The translations under genes were made by a program, and so were the position numbers. From Spirochaetales bacterium (GTDB taxonomy: Bacteria; Spirochaetota; Spirochaetia; DSM-2461): a stretch of DNA of 54,006 nt. The stretch is taken from assembly GCA_028533045.1 (NCBI GenBank), contig JAQQAP010000006.1:1-54006 (forward strand), given 5' to 3'. The notes below the pieces were generated by a model. The model was not told the origin of the DNA and ran no database searches. It was given only the letters and a program-made list of their open reading frames with translations. Shown here piece after piece: positions 37,650 through 46,840 of this stretch. How positions within the stretch are numbered: the stretch's first letter is position 1; every line of letters begins with the position of its first letter.

Positions 37650-38030
37650 ATGCCCGTAAGAAAGTCAATTGCCGGCATTGCCCGCAAAGGGAATACCTAC
37701 CTTATTATGAAACGGAAGCCCGGCGGTTCCATGGGCGAAACCTGGGAGTTCCCCGGCGGCAAAGTGGAGGGTGACGAATCCTTCGAAGAGGCCATGCACC
37801 GGGAGTGGCTGGAGGAACTTGAAGTTGATATAGCCATGGGCGATGAGCTGGGCCAAGTCAGTTTTAGCAATAAAGGGCAGGAGTATCTCCTATTCGGCTT
37901 TTACGTAGAACCGGTAAGTGAAGAGTGGATTCTCCATGAACATACCCGCTTTCTCTGGGCTACCAAAGAAGAGATTCTGGCCCTGCCCCTTTCCGACTCG
38001 GACAGGGATTTAGCGGCCTACTTGCCCTGA
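37650..38030 (+). CDS. Nudix hydrolase (MutT-like)
   Basis: 126 aa. Nudix box from G37: GGKVEGDESFEEAMHREWLE followed by ELEVDI, with E43, R51, E52, E55, E56 conserved (the box Gly near the end is Glu58). The size and N-terminal start, AGIARKGNTYLIMKRKPGG, fit the 8-oxo-dGTP diphosphatase group, which cleanses the nucleotide pool, although other NDP-X substrates are possible. Overlaps the convergent gene by 13 nt. Confidence 0.85.
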   Translation: MPVRKSIAGIARKGNTYLIMKRKPGGSMGETWEFPGGKVEGDESFEEAMHREWLEELEVDIAMGDELGQVSFSNKGQEYLLFGFYVEPVSEEWILHEHTRFLWATKEEILALPLSDSDRDLAAYLP

Positions 38031-38527
38031 TTGTAGCGGTTCACATCGTTTCCCACAAAAAAGGAAACCAATCCATTGCCCTGTTCGGGAGCTTCTTGCC
38101 CTTCTTCAGGCCGAATTATCCCTTTTGTATCTATCTCCTCTACAAAGATTTCGCCTGTCCTCTCATCGGGAACTTCCTCATTGTTAAGATAGGCTTTGAC
38201 ATCTTCCAGAAATTCCTTGTGGGGAGAGAGAGCGAATCGACCGTAGCATTCTCCGTTTAAGAGAATATCCCGGTGGGGATAAAAACGGGGCGAAAGGGAG
38301 TCGATTAATTCGGCAAAAGTCTCCCGCACTCCTCCGTAAAAGGCCAAATTGGTTTCCAATAACACAAGATTATACGATTCGCGGTAATAGATCTGATAAA
38401 CCGCACTTTCTGCTGGAACCTTATTACGAATGAGGTATTTTTCCAGCCGGTAGTAGGGGGACCAGCGAAGCTTATAGTAGGAGTCTTCCCCTCGGATTCG
38501 ACGATGTATGGCGTAGGTTTCAGTCAT
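38018..38527 (-). CDS. Hypothetical protein
   Basis: 169 aa. MTETYAIHRRIRGEDSYYKL, RWSPYYRLEKYLIRNKVPA, LLETNLAFYGGVRETFAELI; Arg/Tyr-rich and soluble, with an acidic C-terminal segment. No motif or signal peptide. I do not recognise it. It is transcribed toward the Nudix gene and away from the acyl-CoA synthetase. Confidence 0.5.
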   Translation of the reverse strand: MTETYAIHRRIRGEDSYYKLRWSPYYRLEKYLIRNKVPAESAVYQIYYRESYNLVLLETNLAFYGGVRETFAELIDSLSPRFYPHRDILLNGECYGRFALSPHKEFLEDVKAYLNNEEVPDERTGEIFVEEIDTKGIIRPEEGQEAPEQGNGLVSFFVGNDVNRYNQGK

Positions 38528-38583
38528 GACTTACAGGTTAGAGGCACACTCCTCTTAGGTCAAGCTCTGAATCTGTTATTTTG

Positions 38584-38612
38584 TTGACAATTCGGTGAGG
38601 CTGATCAATAAT
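38584..38612 (+). promoter_or_regulatory. Promoter of the acyl-CoA synthetase gene
   Basis: TTGACA (38584-38589), 17-bp spacer, AATAAT (38607-38612). Transcription would start near 38619, downstream of the ATG at 38611, which supports the translation start at 38635. Confidence 0.65.
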
Positions 38613-38634
38613 GAAGCAAAATGGAGGAAAAAGC

Positions 38635-40542
38635 ATGGATACGGTTATTCAAAGATTTATTAAGGTAGCGACAGAGTGCTCCGGTAAAAAGGCCCAGTTG
38701 AGTAAGGACGGGCAGGGGGAATTCCGACCCACCACCTACGGAGAGCTTCTGGACCAGGTTAAAATGGCTGCCGCCGGATTCCATAATTTTGGGGTAAAAC
38801 GGGAAGAGTCGGTCGGTTTTATTTGTGACAACCGCCAGGAATGGGCTGTGTGTGACTTTGCCCTTCTCTCCCTGGGAGCCCATGACGTTCCCCGGGGGAC
38901 CGATATTATGGGGGGCCCCATGGCTCAGATTCTGGGTATCCCCGAATGTGAAAAGGCCATTCTCGAAAACGAACAGCAGCTGGACAAACTCATGACGATT
39001 AAGGACGATCTGCCCCAGCTCAAGACGGTCTTCCTGATTGATACTCCCGCCGACGAAGAAGGGGCCCGCAAGAAGGCTAAAGGAATAAAGCTCCACAGTT
39101 TTGAAGAAATTATGGCCGTTGGAGAAAAATTCCTGGGAGAAAATACCGACTTTTATGATAAGGAAGTGAGTCAGGGATCTCCCAAAGATATTGCCACTAT
39201 CATTTTTACTTCCGGAACCACCGGCGATCCCAAGGGGGTTATGCTGACTAATGAATCCTATGTCCTTCAAAGCGAGGGGATTCATCAAAATATCCATATT
39301 TCCGAAGACGAGCAGTGGATGACAATCCTTCCTATCTGGCACTCCTTTGAGCGGGCCATAAACTATGTGGTCTTCCTGAACAAAAATTGCGTGGCCTATT
39401 CCAAACCGATTGGCCAGGTACTGGTAAAAGACTTCCAGGCGGTAAAGCCCACTATGATGACCGCCGTTCCCCGAGTCTGGGAAGCCCTCTACAACGGTAT
39501 TATGCGGAATGTACGGGCCAAGGGTGCCTCAGCAGAAAAGCTGATGAACTTCTTCCTGGCCAATGCGGGTCGTCACGAATGGCTCAAACGTAAGATTTTA
39601 GGGCGTAATTTTCAGTTTCACAGGCCTGTCCCCCTGCTCAACCCTCTTCTTTTCGCCCTTCCCTACGCTCTTCTAACCCCCATCCGCGCTCTGGGAAATA
39701 TTCTGCTTTTTAACAAGGTTAAGGAGTCCATGTTCCCCAATTGGTTTGTGGGTATCTCCGGGGGCGGCGCCCTCCAGCCCAAGGTGGACCAGTTCTTTGC
39801 CGCCGCCGGGATTAACCTGGTGGAAGGCTACGGCCTTACCGAGTCGGGCCCGATTATCTCCGTGCGGGAAGAGCACGATCCCGTGGCCGGCGGTGTGGGT
39901 GTACCCCTTCCGGCAGTGGAAATAAAAGTGGTCGATGTGGAAGACGGAGACCGGCCGGTTAAAGCCGGAGAGCGGGGTGTTCTTATGGTAAAGAGCCCCC
40001 AGGTGATGACCGGCTACTACGGCAAGCCCGATTTGACTGCCAAAGTGATTCGCAACGGCTGGCTCGATACGGGAGATATCGTTGTGGTGGACCGCAGGGA
40101 TAATATTGCCATTGTGGGACGATCCAAGGATACCATTGTTCTTTTGGGCGGGGAAAATATCGAGCCCGTACCTATCGAACAGAAGATCTGCGACTCCCCC
40201 TATATAGAAAACGCCGTTGTTCTGGGCCAGGACTGCAAATACCTGACGGCCCTCATAGTTCCCAACTTTGAAATGGTGGAGGAGTTTGTGAAAAAGAACA
40301 ATATTTCCTACAACGATACGGCCCACGTAGGCGATGTGCCGGAAGTTAAGGAACTTCTTAACGGAGAGATTTCCCAGCTCGTTTCGGGTAAAAACAACTT
40401 TGCCCCCTTTGAGCGGATTTACCAGTTTACCGTACTCCATAAGAGCTTTGAAGTGGGAGAAGAGCTCTCCTCAAAAATGGAATTGCTCCGGCCTTTTATC
40501 TATAAGAAATATGACAAGGAAATACATGAACTTACCAAATAA
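38635..40542 (+). CDS. Long-chain acyl-CoA synthetase (AMP-binding)
   Basis: 635 aa from ATG 38635, preceded by GGAGG. The AMP-binding P-loop TIIFTSGTTGDPKGVML, then MTILPIWHSFERAINYVVFL, VEGYGLTESGPIIS, the hinge/ATP region GWLDTGDIVVVDRRDNIAIV and the C-terminal KDTIVLLGGENIEPVPIE are all present. Activates fatty acids to acyl-CoA through an acyl-AMP intermediate. Resembles the bacterial FAA1/FadD-type enzymes with a long N-terminal domain. Monocistronic, with its own promoter. Confidence 0.9.
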   Translation: MDTVIQRFIKVATECSGKKAQLSKDGQGEFRPTTYGELLDQVKMAAAGFHNFGVKREESVGFICDNRQEWAVCDFALLSLGAHDVPRGTDIMGGPMAQILGIPECEKAILENEQQLDKLMTIKDDLPQLKTVFLIDTPADEEGARKKAKGIKLHSFEEIMAVGEKFLGENTDFYDKEVSQGSPKDIATIIFTSGTTGDPKGVMLTNESYVLQSEGIHQNIHISEDEQWMTILPIWHSFERAINYVVFLNKNCVAYSKPIGQVLVKDFQAVKPTMMTAVPRVWEALYNGIMRNVRAKGASAEKLMNFFLANAGRHEWLKRKILGRNFQFHRPVPLLNPLLFALPYALLTPIRALGNILLFNKVKESMFPNWFVGISGGGALQPKVDQFFAAAGINLVEGYGLTESGPIISVREEHDPVAGGVGVPLPAVEIKVVDVEDGDRPVKAGERGVLMVKSPQVMTGYYGKPDLTAKVIRNGWLDTGDIVVVDRRDNIAIVGRSKDTIVLLGGENIEPVPIEQKICDSPYIENAVVLGQDCKYLTALIVPNFEMVEEFVKKNNISYNDTAHVGDVPEVKELLNGEISQLVSGKNNFAPFERIYQFTVLHKSFEVGEELSSKMELLRPFIYKKYDKEIHELTK

Positions 40543-40560
40543 AGAATACACTCTTTTCTC

Positions 40561-40589
40561 TTGCATTTAATACATTCAGGTACTAAGAT
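40561..40589 (+). promoter_or_regulatory. Promoter upstream of the small gene and Usp-like gene
   Basis: TTGCAT, 17-bp spacer, TAAGAT, followed by CAGGAGC before the ATG at 40617. Confidence 0.5.
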
Positions 40590-40616
40590 TATAAGATATC
40601 TGTCAGGAGCGTTTTC

Positions 40617-40853
40617 ATGAATGAAAAAGGTTATTTTCTAAAAAAAAACGGCTATGAAATGGACCGGGATTCGGACAATTTCATCAACACAGATTTAAAA
40701 AACATTTTTACATTGGATTATCTTTATGACAATCCTATTAATAACATTAAAAAAGACCATGAATCTTCCGATTCATCCCAGTTCCAGGTTTTTACCGAAG
40801 GTACACCCTGCCCGGAGATGACTGAGGAACTGGTACGCAAGTATAATTTGTGA
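40617..40853 (+). CDS. Small hypothetical protein
   Basis: 78 aa, MNEKGYFLKKNGYEMDRDSD, Asn/Asp-rich; ends TPCPEMTEELVRKYNL. AGGAG lies upstream. The stop overlaps the GTG of the Usp-like gene, so the two are coupled. It may be a regulatory partner. No family recognised. Confidence 0.5.
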   Translation: MNEKGYFLKKNGYEMDRDSDNFINTDLKNIFTLDYLYDNPINNIKKDHESSDSSQFQVFTEGTPCPEMTEELVRKYNL

Positions 40854-41665
40854 TTAAAAACGAGAAATGTGAAACCAATGTACTTCTTCCCCTAGCCAAC
40901 CCGGAGACGAGCGGTCTTCTTATAGATCTGGTTAACCGGTTAAACAAAGAGGAAACAAAAGTACTTCTTATGAAGCTGGTTAACAAAGAAGAGGAAAAGG
41001 CCGAGGCCCTGGCTCTTCTGGACCGGAAGGAAAAGCTTCTCAAGGAGACATTTATCGTAAGCAAACAAGTCCGAACCGAGAAAAGACCGGACCGGGGGAT
41101 TCTCAAAGCCGCCCGGGAGTGCCGTGCCGGTTATCTTGTACTCGGTTGGCATGGAAATGACGTAAAAAACAGCGACAAGGGGCGTGTTCTGGATCCCATC
41201 CTCCGTAAAGCCCCCTGTTCTGTCCTTATTGGTAAAAGCCTTGAACTTATTTCGGAGCGTCCCAGACAAATTCTTGTCCCCCTTACGGGAGTAAAAGAGA
41301 GTGATGTGCAGGCTTTGAAAACGGCCGAATCTCTTCTGGACCCGGTCTACGGCGGACGCATTACCATTCTTTATTTCAACCAATCTCCTATTCGCCTCAC
41401 TCACATTAATTTTCTTATGACCGAAGTTCTAAGCCGAACAAATATAAGGCTTGATGGGATCGCCTCCAACAGCGAAAAACCGGTCAAAACAACGATTCTC
41501 CAATCCCGGGAGTTTGATGTTACAGTCTCCGGTCTTATTGAACCCTGGCTATTCCGCCGGGGAAAAGCCTCCTTTTCCGAACGGATTGCCCTGGAGTCCA
41601 CCGGCGCCATGATAATGGTCCGTACTCCCCGCCCCGTCCGCTCGCGAATAAACTTTTTCATGTAA
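40850..41665 (+). CDS. Universal-stress-protein-like protein
   Basis: 271 aa, GTG start inside the preceding stop. First half: TNVLLPLANPETSGLLIDLV and ARECRAGYLVLGWHGNDVKN with ILRKAPCSVLIG, the Usp pattern of a Rossmann-like start and a 'PCSVL' last strand; the second half begins again with RQILVPLTGVKESDVQALKT. So it looks like two Usp-like units, the second degenerated. The typical G-2x-G-9x-G-S/T nucleotide motif is not obvious, so it may not bind ATP. The formate channel gene follows. Confidence 0.6.
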   Translation: MIKNEKCETNVLLPLANPETSGLLIDLVNRLNKEETKVLLMKLVNKEEEKAEALALLDRKEKLLKETFIVSKQVRTEKRPDRGILKAARECRAGYLVLGWHGNDVKNSDKGRVLDPILRKAPCSVLIGKSLELISERPRQILVPLTGVKESDVQALKTAESLLDPVYGGRITILYFNQSPIRLTHINFLMTEVLSRTNIRLDGIASNSEKPVKTTILQSREFDVTVSGLIEPWLFRRGKASFSERIALESTGAMIMVRTPRPVRSRINFFM

Positions 41666-41682
41666 TACTAAAATAGTAGTCA

Positions 41683-41712
41683 TTGACTAAACGCCTCCCT
41701 AACCGATATACT
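41683..41712 (+). promoter_or_regulatory. Promoter of the formate/nitrite channel gene
   Basis: TTGACT, 18-bp spacer, TATACT, then AAGGA before the ATG at 41751. Confidence 0.6.
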
Positions 41713-41750
41713 GCGCGGTAATTATTTTTACAGAAACAAGAAGGAATAAT

Positions 41751-42560
41751 ATGTCCCTACCAACTAAAGATGTATTGAGTAAGCTCGATCTAAGCGGAAT
41801 TGACAAGGCCGAAAGAAGCGGAAGCAAGACTCTGGCTTTGGCCGTGATGGCAGGAGCCTTTATCGGATTCGCCGCCCTTTTGGCAACCACTTCCGCCACG
41901 GGCTGGTCCATTGAGGGAGCCGATGTTTTTTACGGTCCCAAAAAGATTCTCTTTGGAGCCGTTTTCAGCACCGGGCTCATGCTCGTTCTTATTCCCGGAG
42001 GAGACCTTTTTACGGGAAATATTCTTATGACCCTGCCCCTTTTCAAACGGGATATTTCCGTTGGCAAAATGCTGCGTAACTGGCTTCTCGTATGGGGTGG
42101 AAACTTCATTGGCGCCCTTCTCCTGGCATGGATTGTAGCCGGCCCGGCAGGATTAATGGCGGGGAAAGTGGGCGAAACAGCCATGAAGGTAGCTGCTGCC
42201 AAATGCGGACTTACAGGTATTCAGATCTTCAGCCGGGCCGTTCTGGCCAACTGGATCGTTTGTCTAGCCGTTATGATGGCTTATAGCGCTAAAGATACGG
42301 CCGGTAAGATCTGGGCGATATTTTTCCCCATTATGGGATTTGCCGCCGTAGGATTTGAACATAGCATTGCCAACATGTACTTTGTTCCCGTAGCCCTTTT
42401 TACAAAGATAGCCCAGGGAACGGACCACTACCAGGCCCTAACCGCTGTGAACGGGATTAGAAACATCCTTATCGCTACGGTGGGAAATATTCTGGGTGGG
42501 GCCCTGCCCGTGGCAGCCTTCTACCACAGAATTCACCGCTCCGAAGAGGAAGAGGTATAA
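41751..42560 (+). CDS. Formate/nitrite transporter (FNT family)
   Basis: 269 aa with six membrane spans, each typical of the family: GAFIGFAALLATTSATG, LIPGGDLFTGNILMTLPLF (the omega-loop region), NWLLVWGGNFIGALLLAWIV, FSRAVLANWIVCLAVMMAYS and GFEHSIANMYFVPVALF, which carries the central pore histidine. A pentameric channel for formate or other small monovalent anions. In a fermenting anaerobe it would export formate. The closeness to FocA or NirC cannot be settled by eye. Confidence 0.88.
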   Translation: MSLPTKDVLSKLDLSGIDKAERSGSKTLALAVMAGAFIGFAALLATTSATGWSIEGADVFYGPKKILFGAVFSTGLMLVLIPGGDLFTGNILMTLPLFKRDISVGKMLRNWLLVWGGNFIGALLLAWIVAGPAGLMAGKVGETAMKVAAAKCGLTGIQIFSRAVLANWIVCLAVMMAYSAKDTAGKIWAIFFPIMGFAAVGFEHSIANMYFVPVALFTKIAQGTDHYQALTAVNGIRNILIATVGNILGGALPVAAFYHRIHRSEEEEV

Positions 42561-42561
42561 G

Positions 42562-44253
42562 TTAAATCATGGGCTGGAGAAGGAAGCTGAATTTTTCTCT
42601 TAATGCTTCCATAGCTCTCCAGTCCCGATTTGATGTATCAAAAAGGATATAGCCTATTTTTTCCTTTCCCGTAAAGAGGGCCTGAACTAAAAAGCTAATA
42701 GTCCTGTTCTCATCATAGAATTCATCAGGTAAAAGCCGTTCCGTGGGGAAAAGGATACCCTCCGTCCCAATGGGAAAGCGTCTGTTCCCTCTATAAGCCA
42801 TGATCAAGCGGGATTGAGACATGGGATTATCTCTGTCTTCAAAGAGGCAAACATAGCACTCATCAACTCCCAGGGAAGGAAAGTACTCCACCGCCAGATC
42901 AAGAAGAAGGGCGAAATCATTCTCTCCAATAAGCCTCTCGGACATTTCCATCAGGTCATCAATACGGCTCTCATTAAATGTTTTTTTACAATAAAGATCG
43001 GCTTGTATAGATTTTTCTGAAATCGTGCGCAGTATCTCCGCCACATTTCTCCAGTAAATCCTCCAGGGACTTTCCTGGGGCAAAAGTTCAATCATGCTGG
43101 CCATAAGATAATTCCCCGCCCTTGCCACTCTCTTTTTCAGAGCAAAGGATCCCTGGGTACGGTTAATTATCCGGCACCAGAGTTCAATAGGGGAGATCTC
43201 CTTTTTACCGGAGGTTTCCCTGCAAAATTGGTCAAAAAATTCAGAGAGCCATATATTTAGCAGTTCTTTTTCCGTATGGGATGTACAGAGGATCTCTTCC
43301 ATAATCCCTGTTACGGGGGAATCCTTTTTCTTTATACGATGAAAAGTTTCTGTAGGAGCAGAAAGGGGTTTAAGCTTGGCAAGATCGGTATTACAGCCGC
43401 ATGTCTGCCGGAGAATTAAGCGGGGAGGAGTATGCTGCTTTAGTTTAACCTTCTTTCCCAACAGCTGTTTATGACATAACTCGGCGGCCCGCCGTCCGTT
43501 TTCTTCAAAGGATTGGCGAACCGTAGTCAACTCCCTATAACGGCTGTAGACCATATCGTCATAACCTACCACGGCCAATTTTTGAGGAACGGGAATATTA
43601 TTCTCCCTGAGAGCCCGAAGTGCCCCAAGAGCCTGGGTGTCGTTGGAGCAGACCAGAACATCGATTTCTTCCAGCCCCCCTCCCAATAGGGAGGTGACGG
43701 CATTATAGCCATCCTCATCGCGAAACATGCCGGGGAAAATGTACTCCGGACGTATGTCAAGTTCCTTCTCTTCCAATTTCTCACGGAAGATCTGAAATCG
43801 TCTCTCACCGTCTTCATTTCCTTCTCCTCCCCGGATAAAGGCAAAGCGGGTATAGCTGTGAACTTCAATAAGATGATCCATAAGAAGGGACATTCCTTCC
43901 CTGTTATTATGATGAATGAAGGGGATGCCCGGCAACTGGTCCCCCAGGGTGACACAGGGATGGGATTTAAGCTGGGGCAGCATTTCTTCCAAAACTCCCG
44001 TTCCCGAAAGATTGCAGAGCGAAGCCGAGGCAAGGACCAAACCGTCCGGACGTCCCTCCCGGGTAAAATCCAATAGAATGTTACGGGGCTGTTCTGTTTT
44101 CCAGGGGGAGTTGAGACGACCGGTAACGTAGATTTGAGAGCTTAAACCGTGATCCTCACAGTAATCGGTAAAGCCGTTAAGCAAGTCCCTGTGATAATCG
44201 GTCCCCATCCAGTCAATGATCAGACCTAATGTGAGCCCTGTAGTTCTTTTCAT
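42562..44253 (-). CDS. LacI-like sensor protein without DNA-binding or output domain
   Basis: 563 aa. Residues about 5-290 are a periplasmic-binding-like (LacI/GalR) fold: TLGLIIDWMGTDYHRDLLNG, NREGMSLLMDHLIEVHSYTR, VLVCSNDTQALGALRALREN, KLAVVGYDDMVYSRYRELTT. Next, a helical stretch and a GAF-like domain (about 440-563; NDFALLLDLAVEYFPSLGVD, KIGYILFDTSNRDW). There is no LacI headpiece at the N-terminus, and the C-terminus stops without GGDEF or HTH. Such sensors are frequent in spirochaetes, usually with an output domain. Divergent from the heme locus. GGGGAG precedes the start. Confidence 0.7.
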   Translation of the reverse strand: MKRTTGLTLGLIIDWMGTDYHRDLLNGFTDYCEDHGLSSQIYVTGRLNSPWKTEQPRNILLDFTREGRPDGLVLASASLCNLSGTGVLEEMLPQLKSHPCVTLGDQLPGIPFIHHNNREGMSLLMDHLIEVHSYTRFAFIRGGEGNEDGERRFQIFREKLEEKELDIRPEYIFPGMFRDEDGYNAVTSLLGGGLEEIDVLVCSNDTQALGALRALRENNIPVPQKLAVVGYDDMVYSRYRELTTVRQSFEENGRRAAELCHKQLLGKKVKLKQHTPPRLILRQTCGCNTDLAKLKPLSAPTETFHRIKKKDSPVTGIMEEILCTSHTEKELLNIWLSEFFDQFCRETSGKKEISPIELWCRIINRTQGSFALKKRVARAGNYLMASMIELLPQESPWRIYWRNVAEILRTISEKSIQADLYCKKTFNESRIDDLMEMSERLIGENDFALLLDLAVEYFPSLGVDECYVCLFEDRDNPMSQSRLIMAYRGNRRFPIGTEGILFPTERLLPDEFYDENRTISFLVQALFTGKEKIGYILFDTSNRDWRAMEALREKFSFLLQPMI

Positions 44254-44526
44254 GTTTCCAAACTCCCCTACCCTTTCTTAACTATAATTATCGTCTGTCA
44301 AGGAGGATTTGGCAACATCTTTCTCTATTTGATTTATGAATCAAAAATCCAGCTTTTCCATCCGGTTTACGGCGCCCCAGATCAGTTTGGCCTCCTGGCG
44401 GCCCCTTTATGCCCATTTACGCGGTAATAATATTTAGTAAAACACTTGACATTTAAGTTCAAAAGCGGCATTAATTAGGCATTCTTAACTTTAATTGCTC
44501 AACTTACCTTGACAGGAGTGCCATCT
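44254..44526. promoter_or_regulatory. Divergent regulatory region of the heme locus
   Basis: 273 bp without a gene. TTGACA at 44446-44451 followed after 17 bp by CATTAA is the best promoter candidate toward the heme operon; the surroundings are A/T-rich and could contain a Fur-type site, but I cannot mark a clear box. Confidence 0.35.
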
Positions 44527-45036
44527 ATGAAAGGTCTTATAATCTATTCCACCTTAACGGGAAATACAGAAAAAGTCGCCCGGAAAGTTCATTCATCATT
44601 TCACAATGATGAAGTCGAATTAAAGGCCATTTCTGACAAGGTTAATCCCGGTGATTATGACTGGATTATCAGCGCCTACTGGGTGGACAGGGGAACGGCG
44701 GATAAAAAAACCTTAGCCTTTTGGGACAGTCTCTCCGGCTGTAGAGTGGGTACTGTAGGTACTTTGGGAGCCTATCCCGATTCGGACCATGCCAAAAATG
44801 TGATGGAAAGAGTAGAGAATTACCTTTGCAAAGAGAATATCTACCTTGGCTCTTTTCTTTGTCAGGGGAAAGTGGACCCCCGCCTTACGGAAAAGTTTAA
44901 GGATCTTCCCGCCGACCATCCCCACGCCATGAACGAGGAACGGCGAAAAAGACATGAAGAGGCGGCTAAACATCCTGATGAAAGGGATTGGGAAAATGCG
45001 ATTTCCGCAGTTAGAACTATGGTGAGCGCCCTATGA
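44527..45036 (+). CDS. Flavodoxin-family protein
   Basis: 169 aa from ATG 44527 (AGGAG upstream; a TTG 18 nt earlier is less likely). MKGLIIYSTLTGNTEKVARK holds the FMN phosphate loop STLTGNT. The second FMN loop is near YWVDRGTADKKTLAFWDSL, and the C-terminal end is longer than in classical flavodoxins (HPHAMNEERRKRHEEAAKHP). First gene of the heme operon; it may hand electrons to the radical SAM heme enzyme encoded downstream. Resembles flavodoxins of the kind called BilS-like. Confidence 0.8.
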   Translation: MKGLIIYSTLTGNTEKVARKVHSSFHNDEVELKAISDKVNPGDYDWIISAYWVDRGTADKKTLAFWDSLSGCRVGTVGTLGAYPDSDHAKNVMERVENYLCKENIYLGSFLCQGKVDPRLTEKFKDLPADHPHAMNEERRKRHEEAAKHPDERDWENAISAVRTMVSAL

Positions 45037-46049
45037 CACAAATCGGAAAGAAACAGTTACCCCTGTTATTTCTGACTCTTACGGTTCTATTGTTATTTTT
45101 GGGCCTGAATGTGGGCAGCGTTCCGGTTAGGGTAAGAAATATTTATGAATTGCTGTTAAATCTCTTTAACGGAACAGGCTTGAGAGAACTCAAATCCGAA
45201 CCGATTTATCTTATCCTTTTTAATATTCGCCTTCCCCGTATGATAATGGCTCTTCTTGTTGGGATGATGCTCTCCTCTTCGGGAGTCGTCGTTCAAGCTG
45301 TATTTGGCAATCCCCTGGCCGATCCTTATCTTATAGGAATAAGCGCCAGTGCGGTCACCGGAGCTGTACTCGCCTACTGGATGGGCCTACCCGATCTCTA
45401 TTACGGCTTCTTTGCCTTTTTCATCTCCCTGGGAGTTACTTTTCTTATATTTCGCCTCTCCCTAAGGGAAGGTAGGGTTAATACAACCATGCTGCTTATC
45501 ATAGGAATAGCCCTCTCCTCCTTTATGGGGGCCTTTACCTCATTTGCCATGTACTCCATTGGAGAAGATTCCTACCGAATTACGGTTTGGCTTATGGGAT
45601 ATCTGGGAAGCGCCACATGGAACCGAGTCTTATTGCTCCTTCCTCCTCTTGTTCTGGCGGTAGCCTATTTCTACTATTATCGTCTGGATCTGGACGCCCT
45701 GGTGAATGGAGATGAGACAGCCCACTCCCTGGGAATAAATACGGGACAGCTTAAAAAAAGGCTTCTTGTGGGAGCCAGCCTCATAGCCGCCTTCTCTGTA
45801 GCTTTCACGGGGATGATAGGTTTTGTCGGACTAATCATCCCCCACATTATCCGTTTGATATTTGGAAACAGCCACAAGTATCTGATCCCCTTCGCCGCTG
45901 CGGGAGGAGGAATATTTCTTCTTGCCACCGACATACTGGCACGGACCCTATTGGCTCCTGTAGAGATCCCCATTGGTGTTGTTACGGCTTTTTTTGGAGC
46001 GCCTTTTTTTATTTTTCTGGCCCTGCGCGCTAAGGGAGGTCGAATATGA
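45033..46049 (+). CDS. FecCD-family ABC permease, heme/cobalamin/siderophore type
   Basis: 338 aa, about ten membrane spans. FNIRLPRMIMALLVGMMLSS and GVVVQAVFGNPLADPYLIGI are the classic family blocks (RLPR...G...GN PLA.P...G). The C-terminal MIGFVGLIIPHIIRLIFGNS and ATDILARTLLAPVEIPIGVV complete the pattern; the EPIGVVTA-like end is here EIPIGVVTAFFGAPFF. Transfers its ligand across the inner membrane with the ATPase encoded next. Heme is suggested by the neighbouring genes. Confidence 0.9.
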   Translation: MTQIGKKQLPLLFLTLTVLLLFLGLNVGSVPVRVRNIYELLLNLFNGTGLRELKSEPIYLILFNIRLPRMIMALLVGMMLSSSGVVVQAVFGNPLADPYLIGISASAVTGAVLAYWMGLPDLYYGFFAFFISLGVTFLIFRLSLREGRVNTTMLLIIGIALSSFMGAFTSFAMYSIGEDSYRITVWLMGYLGSATWNRVLLLLPPLVLAVAYFYYYRLDLDALVNGDETAHSLGINTGQLKKRLLVGASLIAAFSVAFTGMIGFVGLIIPHIIRLIFGNSHKYLIPFAAAGGGIFLLATDILARTLLAPVEIPIGVVTAFFGAPFFIFLALRAKGGRI

Positions 46050-46840
46050 TTGGGATAGGAGTGGAAGACCTCTGCTTTTCCTATGGACCACGTCCCATTC
46101 TCTCCCACATTAACCACCACTTCCCCCAAGGGAAAATTACCGCGTTGGTGGGCCATAACGGCTGTGGGAAGTCCACATTGGTAAAGAATATTCTCGGCTA
46201 TCTTAAACCTTCTCAAGGCAGGGTTCATTTCCCGTCACATGAAAAGATCAAAGACATCAGCAAGATAGTCAGTTTTGTTCCCCAGAATGCCCCTTTGGAC
46301 AGAAGCGCATCGGTCTACGATTCGGTTCTCATGGGACGGCTTCCCCATCTGGAAAGTCGCTGGAGCGGATTCTCCCGTAAGGACCACGACAAAGTGGAAA
46401 ATGTCCTGAATCGACTGGGTTTGGAAGAGCTGGCCGAACGGTCGGGAAGTAACCTTTCCGGAGGGGAGAGACAGAAGATTCTTTTGGCCCGTTGCCTTGT
46501 CCAGGAAACCCCCATCATTCTCCTTGACGAAGCTACGGCCAATATGGATATCCACCACACGGTGGAAATGATGGAACTGATCGGCCATCTCTCCCGCGAA
46601 CAGGGGGTAACGGTCATAACAGTCCTCCACGATCTAAATCTGGCCGTTTCCTATTGTGATGAGTTATTGCTCATGAGCCGCGGAAAAATCTGCTGCGCCG
46701 GCACAGCGGAAGAAGTAATAACAACAGAAAATATAAGTCTAGCCTACGGGGCTTCCCTTGAAGTCCGTTTTGATGAAGAAGGCCTCCCCTACCTCTTGCC
46801 GGGCAGGGGAAGGGTAAAAAGGAAACAGTTATGTATATAA
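46046..46840 (+). CDS. ABC transporter ATP-binding protein (FecE/HmuV type)
   Basis: 264 aa. Walker A GHNGCGKST (36-44), Q-loop in SFVPQNAPLDRS, signature NLSGGERQ, Walker B PIILLDEATANMD, and the switch His in VITVLHDLN. Typical iron-chelate/heme ATPase length. Overlaps permease and radical SAM gene, so it belongs to the same transcript. Confidence 0.93.
   Translation: MIGIGVEDLCFSYGPRPILSHINHHFPQGKITALVGHNGCGKSTLVKNILGYLKPSQGRVHFPSHEKIKDISKIVSFVPQNAPLDRSASVYDSVLMGRLPHLESRWSGFSRKDHDKVENVLNRLGLEELAERSGSNLSGGERQKILLARCLVQETPIILLDEATANMDIHHTVEMMELIGHLSREQGVTVITVLHDLNLAVSYCDELLLMSRGKICCAGTAEEVITTENISLAYGASLEVRFDEEGLPYLLPGRGRVKRKQLCI

Noticed and set aside
38611..38634. ATG at 38611 as start of the acyl-CoA synthetase
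   Set aside because: It overlaps the -10 box; ATG 38635 has GGAGG in front and lies downstream of the predicted transcription start.
38605..40440. Two long antisense frames over the acyl-CoA synthetase (38605-39342 and 39673-40440)
   Set aside because: Opposite to a clear AMP-binding enzyme, without start signals or known domains.
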